Positions 17,101-26,252 of a stretch of DNA of 64,000 nt are shown here, piece by piece. Numbering within the stretch: position 1 is the first letter of the stretch; every line of letters starts with the position of its first letter. The notes under the pieces are model-generated. The model was given only the letters and a program-made list of their open reading frames with translations, was not told the DNA's origin and did no database searches. Origin of the DNA: Streptomyces malachitofuscus (lineage in GTDB: Bacteria; Actinomycetota; Actinomycetes; Streptomycetales; Streptomycetaceae); contig NZ_BMUF01000007.1 in NCBI RefSeq assembly GCF_014650055.1, forward strand, positions 186,001 to 250,000. The letters are read 5' to 3'. The position numbers and the translations under genes are program-made.

Positions 17101-17358
17101 CTAGCCGTAGACGATGCGGCGCAGCTGCCGGAGTGAGAGCTCCGGCGGCGCCACCGCTCGGTATCTGAGGTCCGCCTCGATCCGTTCGAAGATCGCCGCG
17201 TTCACCAGGCCCTGGGCCTGGAGCTCGCGGTGGCGGCGACGGACGTACTCCTCGGTCGTCTCGTCGAAGTAGGCGAGCACGTCCTGGACCACGCGCAGCG
17301 CCTCGCCCCGGCTGAGGGGCGTGGACCGCGTCAGATGATCAACAAGTTCGTCGTGCAC
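17101..17358 (-). CDS. Conserved small hypothetical protein upstream of glmS
   Basis: The 85-residue, mostly helical, charged protein (start MHDELVDHL, end LRQLRRIVYG) has no recognised domain and no membrane segment. It ends 12 bases before the glmS start and is probably cotranscribed with it. Codon use matches its neighbours. A role in glmS control or envelope stress would be speculation. Confidence 0.6.
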   Translation of the reverse strand: MHDELVDHLTRSTPLSRGEALRVVQDVLAYFDETTEEYVRRRHRELQAQGLVNAAIFERIEADLRYRAVAPPELSLRQLRRIVYG

Positions 17359-17433
17359 CCGATGATCCTGAGGTACCGGAGGCGGTTTCGCAAGAAACGT
17401 GCCCGATATCGGGCAGGCGGCCGTGGATGGACG

Positions 17434-18315
17434 TTACATGCGCTTGAGGATCGCCTGTTTGGCGAGGGTGAACTCCTCGTCGGTGAGCACCCCGGACCGG
17501 TGCAGCTCGCCCAGCTCCCGCAGCCGGCGCAGCAGGGCGTCGTGGTCGTCCTCGGCCGTGGTGGGCGCCGGCTGCCGGTCGGCCTCGGGCTCCTGCGGCC
17601 GGTCGTCGGCGGGTGCCGCGGGATGCGGCAGACGGGCCTGGACGGCGGCGGCGACGAGCGCCATCAGGGGGTCCTTCTTGAAACCCCACAGCTCCACCGA
17701 GTTCGGGTCGTACTTGGCCGGGGCCTTGGTGGGGGCGTTCCGCACGAGGAAGCGCAGATGCCCGTTCTCCAGACCGGCGGCCGGCTGCCACTCCACGCCC
17801 GTCAGGTCCGTCACCGCGAGGGTGCGGGTGCCGGCGGCGGCCTTGGCGTCCTCCGTCTTCCAGTTCCACTCCAGCCGGATCCGCTCGCCGTCGAAGCTCA
17901 CCGTCCCGTCCCCCGCGGACACTGACAGCGGCACCGGCGGACCGGGCAGCAGATACTCGGTGACCGGGTCGGAGGGGACCTGGTCCAGCAGCAGGGCGGT
18001 GCGGACCTCCTCCGTGAAGTACTCGGCGACGCCGTAACGGTCGGAGTCGACGATCAGCTGGTAGGGGTCGTGCGGCTCGGTGAGCCGGCCGCCGGCCGCG
18101 TGCAGCAGCGGGTCGGCGCCGTCCCGCAGCCGCAGCCTGAGCCGCCCCGCCTTCTTGCCCTGCTCGAACGATATCCCCGCCAACGCGTGCAGAGGCAGCA
18201 CCAGTTCACCCAGGGTCCTGCGCAGCAGACCGACGTTCTTGTCCCGTCCGGGAGTCAGTCGCAGGGCCTCCCCGTCGAACGTCCACGTACCGTCCTTCTG
18301 GATGATTTCCGCCAT
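17434..18315 (-). CDS. DUF4429 protein with C-terminal SHOCT motif
   Basis: The 293-residue protein has two repeated beta-rich halves, each starting with a 'GT(W/V)xFDGExxRL' strand (residues about 9 and 138), as in DUF4429. A disordered Pro/Glu/Asp linker (about 235–262) follows. It ends in a short helical SHOCT motif (LGELHRSGVLTDEEFTLAKQAIL). SHOCT modules are thought to mediate oligomerisation or membrane and nucleic-acid association. It is divergent from the GH20 gene across the dre site. No enzymatic residues are evident. Confidence 0.75.
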   Translation of the reverse strand: MAEIIQKDGTWTFDGEALRLTPGRDKNVGLLRRTLGELVLPLHALAGISFEQGKKAGRLRLRLRDGADPLLHAAGGRLTEPHDPYQLIVDSDRYGVAEYFTEEVRTALLLDQVPSDPVTEYLLPGPPVPLSVSAGDGTVSFDGERIRLEWNWKTEDAKAAAGTRTLAVTDLTGVEWQPAAGLENGHLRFLVRNAPTKAPAKYDPNSVELWGFKKDPLMALVAAAVQARLPHPAAPADDRPQEPEADRQPAPTTAEDDHDALLRRLRELGELHRSGVLTDEEFTLAKQAILKRM

Positions 18316-18345
18316 GGGGTGATTGTTTCACCGGATCTGCGGGAG

Positions 18346-18361
18346 AGTGGTCTATACCCTG
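18346..18361 (+). promoter_or_regulatory. DasR (dre) operator upstream of the GH20 hexosaminidase
   Basis: AGTGGTCTATACCCTG matches the dre consensus A(C/G)TGGTCTAGACCA(C/G)T perfectly in its left arm and at 12 of 16 positions overall. It lies 78 bases before the GTG start at 18439. DasR is the GntR regulator that senses GlcN-6-P and controls chitin and GlcNAc genes. Confidence 0.8.
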
Positions 18362-18438
18362 TCCGGCTTCCCTTGCGGAGCCCCGGAGTTGAGTCACGGC
18401 TCCACCCGCGGAGCCACGAGGTTGAGAAGGGAGCGCGT

Positions 18439-20058
18439 GTGAGACGGCAACGACGGCACCACGGAACGACTCCCCGTACCACCCGACTGCTCGGATCCCT
18501 GCTGCTGGTCGTGGCGGCCGGGGCCGTCATGGTGGGAGCGGCCCCCGCGCAGAACGACCGGCCCGCCCGGGGCGCGGCCCCCGTCCCGCTGGACCGGGTG
18601 ATCCCGGCGCCCGTCTCGGTGGCGCCGGGCGGTGCGCCGTACCGCATTACGGAGAGCACCCGGATCCGGGTCGACGGCTCCCGCGAGGCCCGCCGCGTCG
18701 GCGAGTACCTCGCGCAGGTGCTGCGGCCCTCCACCGGCTACCCGCTGCCGGTCACCGACCACGGCAAGGCCGGCATCCACCTGCGGATCGCCGCGGGCCC
18801 CTACGGCAGCGAGGGCTACCGGCTGCACAGCGGCCGCTCGGGCGTCACCCTCACCGCCGCCGGGCCCGCCGGGCTCTTCCACGGCGTGCAGACCCTGCGT
18901 CAGCTGCTCCCCGCGGCCGTCGAGAAGGACACCGAACAGCCCGGACCCTGGCTGGTGGCGGGCGGCACCGTCACCGACACCCCGCGCTTCGGCTGGCGCG
19001 GCGCCATGCTCGACGTCTCCCGGCACTTCTTCTCCGTCGACGAGGTCAAGCGCTACATCGACCAGATCGTCCTGTACAAGATCAACAAACTGCATCTGCA
19101 CCTCAGCGACGACCAGGGCTGGCGCATCGCCATCGACTCCTGGCCGCGGCTGGCCACCTACGGCGGCTCCACCGAGGTCGGCGGCGGCCCCGGCGGCTTC
19201 TACACCAAGGACGACTACCGGGAGATCGTCCGCTACGCCGCCTCCCGTCACCTCGAGGTGATCCCCGAGATCGACATGCCGGGCCACACCAACGCGGCCC
19301 TCGCCTCCTACGCCGACCTCAACTGCGACGGCGTGGCGCCCCCGCTCTACACCGGGACCGAGGTCGGCTTCAGCTCGCTGTGCGTCGGCAAGGAGATCAC
19401 GTACGACTTCGTGGACGACGTGGTGCGCGAGATCGCCGCGCTCACGCCCGGCCGCTACCTCCACATCGGCGGTGACGAGGCGCACTCCACCCCGCACGAG
19501 GACTTCGTGGCGTTCATGAAGCGGGTGCAGCCGATCGTCGCGCAGTACGGCAAGACCGTGATCGGCTGGCACCAGCTGACCGCGGCGGACCCGGCGCAGG
19601 GGGCGCTCGCCCAGTACTGGGGTCTGGACCGCACGAGCGGTGAGGAGAAGGAGCAGGTCGCCGAGGCCGCCCGGAACGGCACCGGGCTGATCCTCTCCCC
19701 GGCCGACCGGGCGTATCTCGACATGAAGTACGACAAGAACACACCGCTCGGGCTGTCCTGGGCGGGGTACGTCGAGGTGCAGCGGTCCTACGACTGGGAC
19801 CCGGGGGCGTATCTGCCGGGTGTCCCGGAGTCCGCGGTGCGCGGCGTCGAGGCGCCGCTGTGGACGGAGACGCTGTCCGAGTCCGGCCACCTGGAGTTCA
19901 TGGCCTTCCCCCGGCTGCCCGGCATCGCCGAACTCGGCTGGTCCCCGGCAGCCACCCACGACTGGGAGGACTACCGGCAACGACTCGCCGCCCAGGCGCC
20001 GCGCTGGGAGGCGCTGGGCATGGGCTACTACAGGTCGCCGCAGGTGCCGTGGTCGTGA
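18439..20058 (+). CDS. Secreted GH20 beta-N-acetylhexosaminidase
   Basis: The 539-residue secreted enzyme has a signal peptide (LLGSLLLVVAAGAVMVGAAPA, about 18–38) and a GH20b N-terminal domain (about 48–185). The GH20 barrel starts at FGWRGAMLDVSRHF, with HLSDDQGWR and the catalytic D346-E347 pair in HIGGDEAHS. It releases terminal GlcNAc from chito-oligosaccharides by substrate-assisted catalysis; S. plicatus Hex is the well-studied relative. GTG at 18439 has AAGGGAG upstream. The dre site in the promoter and nearby glmS fit amino-sugar metabolism. Confidence 0.93.
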   Translation: MRRQRRHHGTTPRTTRLLGSLLLVVAAGAVMVGAAPAQNDRPARGAAPVPLDRVIPAPVSVAPGGAPYRITESTRIRVDGSREARRVGEYLAQVLRPSTGYPLPVTDHGKAGIHLRIAAGPYGSEGYRLHSGRSGVTLTAAGPAGLFHGVQTLRQLLPAAVEKDTEQPGPWLVAGGTVTDTPRFGWRGAMLDVSRHFFSVDEVKRYIDQIVLYKINKLHLHLSDDQGWRIAIDSWPRLATYGGSTEVGGGPGGFYTKDDYREIVRYAASRHLEVIPEIDMPGHTNAALASYADLNCDGVAPPLYTGTEVGFSSLCVGKEITYDFVDDVVREIAALTPGRYLHIGGDEAHSTPHEDFVAFMKRVQPIVAQYGKTVIGWHQLTAADPAQGALAQYWGLDRTSGEEKEQVAEAARNGTGLILSPADRAYLDMKYDKNTPLGLSWAGYVEVQRSYDWDPGAYLPGVPESAVRGVEAPLWTETLSESGHLEFMAFPRLPGIAELGWSPAATHDWEDYRQRLAAQAPRWEALGMGYYRSPQVPWS

Positions 20059-20080
20059 GCCCTTGACCCACGCATGCTGA

Positions 20081-20115
20081 CGAGCGCCCCGGAGGACCGT
20101 ACTCCGGGGCGCTCG
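20081..20115. terminator. Bidirectional terminator between GH20 gene and desD
   Basis: A 14-bp perfect stem (20081–20094 CGAGCGCCCCGGAG with 20102–20115) and a 7-base loop lie between two convergent genes. Confidence 0.85.
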
Positions 20116-20127
20116 TCCGTTCGGGGG

Positions 20128-21900
20128 TCAGAAGGCCGCGAGGGGGTTCTTCAGGGTGCCGATCAGCTGGAGGGCGCCGGAGGGGTCCGCCAGGTCGACC
20201 ATCTGCTTGTTGTTGCGGAGCTGGAGACGGTTGAGGCAGGACAGGGCGAACTCGGGGGTGAACATGTCGTACCGGGCGAACTTGTCGGCGAGTTCCGGCA
20301 CCGACGCCTGGTACGCGCGGGTGACCTCCGCGACCGTGCGCCAGAAGGCGTCCTCGTCGAGGATCCCCTCCTCGGCGAGGTTCGCGGCGAGGAAGCGGAA
20401 GAAGCAGTCGAAGACGTCCGTGAAGACCGACAGGAGTTTGGTGTCGTCCGGGACCTCGACCCGGATGCGGGAGACCTCCGGCGGCAGCACCGCGTCCGGG
20501 TCCATCACCGCGATCTCCTCGGCGATGTCCTTGTAGACCGCGCGCTGCACCACACCGTCCGCCAGCACCAGGATCACGTTCTCGCCGTGCGGCATGTACA
20601 CCAGGTCGTAGGCGTAGAAGCTGTGCAGCAGCGGGACGTAGTAGGCGCGCAGGTAGCGGCGCAGCCACTCGGCCGGGGCGAGGCCCGAGCGGGCGATCAG
20701 CGCGCCCGCGAAGGACTTCCCCTCGTGGTCGACGTGGACGAGCGAGGCCATGGTGGCGAGGGACTCGCCGTCCTCCAGGGACGGCACCGGGCTCTCCCGC
20801 CAGAGTGCGGCCAGCATCTTGCGGTACGGCGAGTAGCGGTCCGTGGCCTGCTCGTACTCCAGGTGCCGGTAGCCCACGGCGGCCCGCTCCCGGATGATCG
20901 ACAGTCCCGTCGCCCGCAGCACCGGGTCGTTGTCGATCAGGCGGGCCAGCCAGTCGTTGATCGCCGGGGTCGCCTCCATGTAGGCGGCGGACAGCCCGCG
21001 CATGAAGCCCATGTTGAGGACGGACAGCGCCGTCTTCACGTAGTGCTTCTCCGGGTGCGACCGGTTGAAGAAGGTGCGGATGGACTGCTGGGCGAGGTAC
21101 TCGTCGTCGCCCTCGCCCAGGCAGACCAGGTGCCGGCGGGCGACCTCGGCGGCGAAGGTGACGGACAGCTTGTTCCACCACTGCCAGGGGTGGACGGGGA
21201 TCAGCAGGTAGTCGGCGGGGTCCAGGTCCTGCTCGCGCAGGACGGCGTGGAAGCCCTCGACGGTCTCCTCGCCCAGCTCCTGGCGGATGAACGACTCGTA
21301 CTCGATGCCCACGCCCGCCGTGAACGCGGCGCGCGAGCGGTGCGCGGCCAGCCACACCAGCCGGACCGGGTTCGCCGTCTCCGGCGCGTAGGACCGGTAC
21401 TCGTGGACGCCGAAGCCGAGCCGTCCGTTGTTGGCGACGAAGCAGGGGTGGCCCTCGGTCATGCCGGTCTCGACGGCCTGGAAACCGGCGTCGACCAGCT
21501 CCGCGACGGGGACCTGCGGCTTGGTGAGCTTGTAGCAGGTGCCGGAGAGGGTGGAGGAGATCTCCTCCAGGTACACCGGCAGGATCTCGTCGCTCAGGCC
21601 CAGGGACTTCTGCAGTTCGATGAAGAAGTCCAGCGCGGCGAGGTCGAGTTCGGCCTCGCCCCGGTGGCGGGTGATCGAGTCGGCGTCGATCACCCAGTGG
21701 TCCAGGGCGCGCAGCGTCGCCGTGAAGGTGTACCGGGTCAGGCCGTCGTCGCTGCGGACGACGTATCCGCCGTCGCCGGCGGCCTCCGGTGTGATGAGCC
21801 GCTCGTGGGCGAACTCGGCGAGTGCCTTGCGGATCAGCAGGCGGTTGGCCCGCGCCCAGCGGTGGGGGGACAGATGCGCCACGGCGTCGGACAGGGTCAT
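20128..21900 (-). CDS. desD: Desferrioxamine siderophore synthetase (IucA/IucC NIS synthetase)
   Basis: The 590-residue ATP-dependent NRPS-independent siderophore synthetase joins and cyclises N-hydroxy-N-succinyl/acyl-cadaverine units to desferrioxamines E and B. It shows the IucA/IucC signatures VIDADSITRHRGEAELDL, EGHPCFVANNGRLGFG, LLIPVHPWQWWNKL and SALVH-type HVDHEGKSFAGALIARSG. The ATG at 21900 overlaps the desC stop (ATGA), giving tight coupling. It is the last gene of desABCD and ends at a shared terminator. Confidence 0.96.
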   Translation of the reverse strand: MTLSDAVAHLSPHRWARANRLLIRKALAEFAHERLITPEAAGDGGYVVRSDDGLTRYTFTATLRALDHWVIDADSITRHRGEAELDLAALDFFIELQKSLGLSDEILPVYLEEISSTLSGTCYKLTKPQVPVAELVDAGFQAVETGMTEGHPCFVANNGRLGFGVHEYRSYAPETANPVRLVWLAAHRSRAAFTAGVGIEYESFIRQELGEETVEGFHAVLREQDLDPADYLLIPVHPWQWWNKLSVTFAAEVARRHLVCLGEGDDEYLAQQSIRTFFNRSHPEKHYVKTALSVLNMGFMRGLSAAYMEATPAINDWLARLIDNDPVLRATGLSIIRERAAVGYRHLEYEQATDRYSPYRKMLAALWRESPVPSLEDGESLATMASLVHVDHEGKSFAGALIARSGLAPAEWLRRYLRAYYVPLLHSFYAYDLVYMPHGENVILVLADGVVQRAVYKDIAEEIAVMDPDAVLPPEVSRIRVEVPDDTKLLSVFTDVFDCFFRFLAANLAEEGILDEDAFWRTVAEVTRAYQASVPELADKFARYDMFTPEFALSCLNRLQLRNNKQMVDLADPSGALQLIGTLKNPLAAF

Positions 21901-22454
21901 ACGGTCACTCCTCGGGCGGCCTCGAACTGCGCGCGTGTGCAGAAGCTCAGCAGCGCGCGCTTCTCCGGCTTGTCGATCTCCCGCTCGGGTACGAAGCCCA
22001 CGGCCTCGTTGAGCGCGTGCACGGCCTTGTTGCTCACATCGGGCTCGACCACCACCCGCCGGGTGTCCGGGTCGGCGAACAGCTCCTCCATCACGGCGGT
22101 GATGACGGCCCGGGTGAAGCCGTGGATCGGCCGGTCGGCCGGCGCGACCAGGAAGTGCATGCCGACGTCGCCGGGCTCGGGGTCGTACAGGCCGGTCAGC
22201 TCGACGTACCGGGGGTCGTACTTCTCCATCAGGAAGGCCGGTTCGCCGTCGTGCAGGCCCAGAAAGGCGTGGTGGTGCTCGTGCGCGGCGATGCGCATGT
22301 ACTCGCGCTCGACGTCCTGGAGCTTCGCGTCCTGCATCATCCAGAACGCCGCCTTGGGGTGGGTGACCCAGCGGTGCAGCAGCTCGGCGTCGTCGAGCGG
22401 GTCCAGGGGGCGGACGGTCAAGGTGCCGATGTCCGTGCCGTTCATGCCGCTCAT
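21897..22454 (-). CDS. desC: N-hydroxycadaverine acyltransferase (GNAT, siderophore biosynthesis)
   Basis: The 185-residue AlcB/RhbD-type GNAT acyltransferase transfers succinyl or acetyl groups to N-hydroxycadaverine. Motifs are VTHPKAAFWMM, HHHAFLGLHDGEPAFLMEKYDP, GMHFLVAP and VVVEPDVSNKAVHALNEAVGF, the acetyl-CoA-binding end of the fold. It overlaps desB and desD by four bases each (ATGA at both junctions). Confidence 0.95.
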   Translation of the reverse strand: MSGMNGTDIGTLTVRPLDPLDDAELLHRWVTHPKAAFWMMQDAKLQDVEREYMRIAAHEHHHAFLGLHDGEPAFLMEKYDPRYVELTGLYDPEPGDVGMHFLVAPADRPIHGFTRAVITAVMEELFADPDTRRVVVEPDVSNKAVHALNEAVGFVPEREIDKPEKRALLSFCTRAQFEAARGVTV

Positions 22455-23743
22455 ACCGCGAACTCCTGGAACGCGACGGTCTTCTCGACCGGGTAGTACT
22501 CGGTGCCGAGCAGCTCACGGATGATGGACGCGTTCCGGTACGGACCCATGCCCAGGTCGGGGCTGGTGATGCTGTGGGTGTGGACGCCGGCGTTCTGCAG
22601 GAAGATGCCCCGGCCGGTGACGTCGATCGCGTAGTTGCGGGCGACGTCGAAACGGCCGTGGCCGTCGAAGCGGATCCGGTCGCGCACCGGGTCGAGAAAG
22701 GCCGGGGGCTCGTAGTGGTAGCCGGTGGCCAGCACCAGGCCCTCGGTGCGGATCTCGAAGTCCTTGCCCTGCTCGTCCTGGTGGAAGCCGAGCGTGTACC
22801 CGCCGTCCTCGTACCGGGCGGCGGTGAGCGAGGAGTTGGTGAGCAGCCGGGTGGGGACGCCGCGGCCGCCGCTCTCGACGTTCTTCTGGTACAGCAGGTC
22901 GAAGATCGCGTCGATCAGCTCCGAGTTGATGCCCTTGAACAGGCCCTTCTGCTGCTTCTCCAGCCGGTAGCGGGTGTCCTCGGGCAGCGCGCGGAAGTAG
23001 TCGATGTAGTCCGGGGAGGTCATCTCCAGCGTCAGCTTGGTGTACTCCAGCGGGAAGAACCGCGGGGAGCGCGTGACCCAGTTCAGCTGATAGCCGTGGA
23101 CGTCGATCTCGGAGAGCAGCTCGTAGTAGATCTCGGCGGCGCTCTGTCCGCTGCCGACGACCGTGACCGACTCCTTCTTCCGCAGCTCCGCCTTGCGGTG
23201 CATGTACTGCGCGTTGTGGAAGAGGTCCCCCTCCAGCCCGCGGCACGGCTCCGGCAGATACGGCACGGTGCCGGTGCCGAGCACCAGGTGCCGGGCGCGG
23301 TACGTCCCGCCGGCCGCGGTCGCCACGGTGTACACCGCGTCGCCCTCGTCGTACGTCACCTCGGTGACCGTGGTGCCGAAGCGGATGCTGCTCAGCCGGG
23401 CGGCGGCCCAGCGGCAGTAGTCGTCGTACTCGACCCGCAGCGGGTAGAAGTTCTCCCGTATGTAGAACGAGTACAGGCGTCCCTTCTCCTTCAAGTAGTT
23501 GAGGAAGGAGTACGGGGAGGTCGGGTCGGCGAGGGTGACCAGGTCCGACATGAACGGGGTCTGCAGATGGGCGCCGTCGAGGAACATCCCGGCGTGCCAG
23601 GCGAAGTCCGGCTTGGACTCCAGGAAGACGCCGGTCAGTTCGTCGATGGGCTCGGTGAGGCAGGCCAGGCCGAGGTTGAAGGGGCCCAGTCCGATCCCCA
23701 CGAAGTCGTAGGTGGTTTCCGGGGCTTCAGGAAGCGCGGTCAA
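22451..23743 (-). CDS. desB: Cadaverine N-monooxygenase
   Basis: The 430-residue flavin- and NADPH-dependent N-hydroxylase of the IucD/PvdA/lysine-N-oxygenase family hydroxylates cadaverine. It has the FAD-binding GIGLGPFNLGLACL (about 16–29), NADPH-binding VVGSGQSAAEIYYELL (about 190–205) and the late LATGYHYEPP motif. Its start overlaps the desA 3' end by 17 bases. It is the second gene of the operon. Confidence 0.96.
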   Translation of the reverse strand: MTALPEAPETTYDFVGIGLGPFNLGLACLTEPIDELTGVFLESKPDFAWHAGMFLDGAHLQTPFMSDLVTLADPTSPYSFLNYLKEKGRLYSFYIRENFYPLRVEYDDYCRWAAARLSSIRFGTTVTEVTYDEGDAVYTVATAAGGTYRARHLVLGTGTVPYLPEPCRGLEGDLFHNAQYMHRKAELRKKESVTVVGSGQSAAEIYYELLSEIDVHGYQLNWVTRSPRFFPLEYTKLTLEMTSPDYIDYFRALPEDTRYRLEKQQKGLFKGINSELIDAIFDLLYQKNVESGGRGVPTRLLTNSSLTAARYEDGGYTLGFHQDEQGKDFEIRTEGLVLATGYHYEPPAFLDPVRDRIRFDGHGRFDVARNYAIDVTGRGIFLQNAGVHTHSITSPDLGMGPYRNASIIRELLGTEYYPVEKTVAFQEFAV

Positions 23744-25169
23744 GGGACTCTCCCAGGTACTGCTCGGCGTGGCCGGCGATCAGATCGAGGACGGCGGTGA
23801 TGTCGGCCGTCGTGGTCTTGGGGTTCAGCAGGGTGAACTTCAGGTAGTGGCGTCCCGCCACCTTGGTGCCCGCGACCACCGCGTCACCGGAGGCGAACAG
23901 GGCCTTGCGGGCGTAGAGGTTGGCCCGGTCGATCTCGGCGGGGTCGGTGACGGCGGCCGGGATGTAGCGGAAGACCAGGGTGGACAGGCTCGGCTCGACC
24001 ACCACGTCGAAGCGGGGGTCGGCGGCCAGCAGCTTCCAGCCCTCCGCGGCCAGCTCGCACACCTCGTCGAAGAGCCGGCCGATGCCGTCGGCGCCCATCA
24101 CGCGCAGCGTCATCCACAGCTTGAGGGCGTCGAAGCGGCGCGTGGTCTGCAGGGACTTGTCCACCTGGTTGGGGATGCGTTCGGTCACCATGCGCCGCGG
24201 GTTCAGGTACTCGGCGTGGTAGGTGGCGTGCCGCAGCGTGACCGCGTCGCGGACCAGCAGGGCCGAGGAGCTGACGGGCTGGAAGAAGGACTTGTGGTAG
24301 TCGACGGTGACGGAGTCGGCGCGTTCGATGCCGTCGATGCGGTCCCGGTGCTTCAGCGAGGCGAGCAGGCCGCAGCCGTAGGCGGCGTCGACGTGCATCC
24401 AGGTGCCGTACTGCTCGCACAGCCGGGCGATCTCGGGCAGCGGGTCGATGGAGCCGAAGTCGGTGGTGCCGGCGGTGGCGACGACGGCCATGGGGACCAG
24501 GCCCGCCTCGGCGGCGCGCGCCAGCTCGTGGGCGAGGGCGACGGTCTGCATCCGCTTGTCGTGGTCGACGGGTATGGGCACCACGGCGTCCGGGCCGAGG
24601 CCGAGCAGTTTCGCGGACTTCTGCACGCTGAAGTGGCTGACCTCGGAGGCGAAGACGCGCAGTCGCGTCAGGTCGTCGGTCTTGGCCTCCTCGCGGGCCA
24701 GCAGCAGCGCCTGGAGGTTGGACTGGGTGCCGCCGGAGGTGAACACGCCGTCGGCGGCCGGGCCGAGGCCGATGCGGCCGGTCGTCCAGTCGATGAGTTT
24801 CCGCTCGATGAGGGTGCCGCCGGCCGACTGGTCCCAGGTGTCCAGGGAGGAGTTGACGGCGGAGAGGACCGCCTCGCCGAGCACGGCCGGGATGACGACC
24901 GGGCAGTTGAGGTGGGCGAGGTAGCGGGGGTGGTGGAAGTAGACCGCGTCCCGGAGGTAGACGTCCTCCAGTTCGTCCAGCACCGCGGTGGTGTCGTGCA
25001 GCGGCCGGTCCAGGTCGATCGCGTCGATGCGCGGAGCGAGGGCGTCGACCGTGATGCCGGTGAACGGCCGGTCGGTGGTGGCGAGTTTGGCGGCCACCCG
25101 CTCGACTCCTTGGGTCACGGAGCGTCGGTAGTGCTCCGCGGTGGTGTCGTTGAGCAGGTGCGAGCGCAT
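23727..25169 (-). CDS. desA: PLP-dependent lysine decarboxylase (cadaverine synthesis for desferrioxamine)
   Basis: The 480-residue group II PLP decarboxylase makes cadaverine from lysine, the first step of desferrioxamine assembly. The cofactor lysine lies in DSVTVDYHKSFFQPVSSSA. HVDAAYGCGLLA holds the conserved Asp that contacts the PLP ring, and TSGGTQSNLQALLLARE is the phosphate-binding region. The ATG at 25169 has GGAGG eight bases upstream. The iron box at 25228–25246 lies 58 bases upstream, so this is the first gene of the iron-repressed desABCD unit. Confidence 0.96.
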   Translation of the reverse strand: MRSHLLNDTTAEHYRRSVTQGVERVAAKLATTDRPFTGITVDALAPRIDAIDLDRPLHDTTAVLDELEDVYLRDAVYFHHPRYLAHLNCPVVIPAVLGEAVLSAVNSSLDTWDQSAGGTLIERKLIDWTTGRIGLGPAADGVFTSGGTQSNLQALLLAREEAKTDDLTRLRVFASEVSHFSVQKSAKLLGLGPDAVVPIPVDHDKRMQTVALAHELARAAEAGLVPMAVVATAGTTDFGSIDPLPEIARLCEQYGTWMHVDAAYGCGLLASLKHRDRIDGIERADSVTVDYHKSFFQPVSSSALLVRDAVTLRHATYHAEYLNPRRMVTERIPNQVDKSLQTTRRFDALKLWMTLRVMGADGIGRLFDEVCELAAEGWKLLAADPRFDVVVEPSLSTLVFRYIPAAVTDPAEIDRANLYARKALFASGDAVVAGTKVAGRHYLKFTLLNPKTTTADITAVLDLIAGHAEQYLGESLDRAS

Positions 25170-25227
25170 GTGGGGGTCCTCCGGTGGGGACGGTCCGGTG
25201 CGGAGAGCGGGTTCCGCGGTGCGTTAC

Positions 25228-25246
25228 TTAGGTTAGCCTAACCTAA
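25228..25246. promoter_or_regulatory. Iron box (DmdR1/IdeR operator) of desABCD
   Basis: TTAGGTTAGCCTAACCTAA is the classical iron box. Pairing continues outward so that 25224–25250 is a perfect 27-bp palindrome around one central base. Iron-loaded DmdR1 should repress desABCD here. Confidence 0.97.
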
Positions 25247-25336
25247 GTAACAGAGCTCCGGCCGCGCCTCGGCCGTGACTGTGATCACTCCCGTATCGGG
25301 AGTGACCAGGCGTCAACTGTGGTGCCGGGCGGGGGC

Positions 25337-26215
25337 CTACGCCTCCTCGCGCAGCTGTTCCTCCGTCAGCCCGCGGCGCCAGTAGCCCACGAACGTCACC
25401 CGCCGGCGGTCGATACCGCGCTCGCCGACGAAGTGCCGCCTCAGCTGCTTCACACAGCCTGCCTCTCCGGCGATCCAGACGTACGGCCGCCGGGCGGTGG
25501 GGAGTTCGACGGCGCGCAGCTCGTCCAGGGCCATGGGGGAGTCCTGGCCCGGTGCGGCGGACCGCTCCCGGACGAACCAGGTGATCTCCGCGTCGGCGTC
25601 GGTCGCCAGGTCCTGGACGTCCCCGGCGTGCGGCACCTCCAGCCACACCCGGGCCCTGGTGCCGGCCGGGAGGGTCTCCAGGACGGCGGTGGTGGCGGGC
25701 AGGGCCGTCTCGTCGGCCCAGAGCAGCACCAGGTCGGTGTCCTCGGGCGGACGGAAACGGATGGCGCGGTTGTCGGCGAGCGCCGGGCCGAGCAACAGCA
25801 CCCGGTCACCGGCGGCGGCGCGGGCGGCCCACCGGGAGGCCGGGCCCGCCTCGGCGGAGACGCCGGCCTCCTCACGGACGCCGTGCAGGACGAAGTCGAT
25901 GTCGATCTCGGTGGTGCGCCCCTCGGCGTCCGCGCGCCGTGCCCGCAGCGTGTACGAGCGCATCACCGCCCGCACGTCGTCGGGCAGTTCGCGCCACCCC
26001 CGCCACCACTCGTCGCCCCGTTCGAGCGGGACGACGGGCGCGTCCTGTCCCGGGTGCGGCAGGAACAGCGACAGGGACTGGTCGCGTCCGTCGGAGCGGA
26101 AGTGGCGCAGCTCGGGACCGGCGAAGGTGATCCGGACCAGGGAAGGGCCGAGCCGCCTCGTCGTCACGACCTGAAGGGCGAAGAAACGGAACGGGGCGGC
26201 TACGGCGGTGGTCAC
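25337..26215 (-). CDS. desF: Siderophore-interacting protein, ferric siderophore reductase-like
   Basis: The 292-residue SIP-family flavoprotein has an N-terminal FAD-binding domain with MRSYTLR, the FAD contact motif, near residue 82. A C-terminal NAD(P)-binding domain includes LLLGPALADNRA and YVWIAGEAGCVKQLRRHF. It probably reduces imported ferrioxamine to release iron in the cytosol. The GTG at 26215 has GGAG upstream. It follows desE by 37 bases and has no iron box of its own, so it is likely cotranscribed with desE. Confidence 0.9.
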   Translation of the reverse strand: MTTAVAAPFRFFALQVVTTRRLGPSLVRITFAGPELRHFRSDGRDQSLSLFLPHPGQDAPVVPLERGDEWWRGWRELPDDVRAVMRSYTLRARRADAEGRTTEIDIDFVLHGVREEAGVSAEAGPASRWAARAAAGDRVLLLGPALADNRAIRFRPPEDTDLVLLWADETALPATTAVLETLPAGTRARVWLEVPHAGDVQDLATDADAEITWFVRERSAAPGQDSPMALDELRAVELPTARRPYVWIAGEAGCVKQLRRHFVGERGIDRRRVTFVGYWRRGLTEEQLREEA

Positions 26216-26252
26216 GTACGGCTCCGGGGCGGGAGGGTGCTGTCGGGGACGG

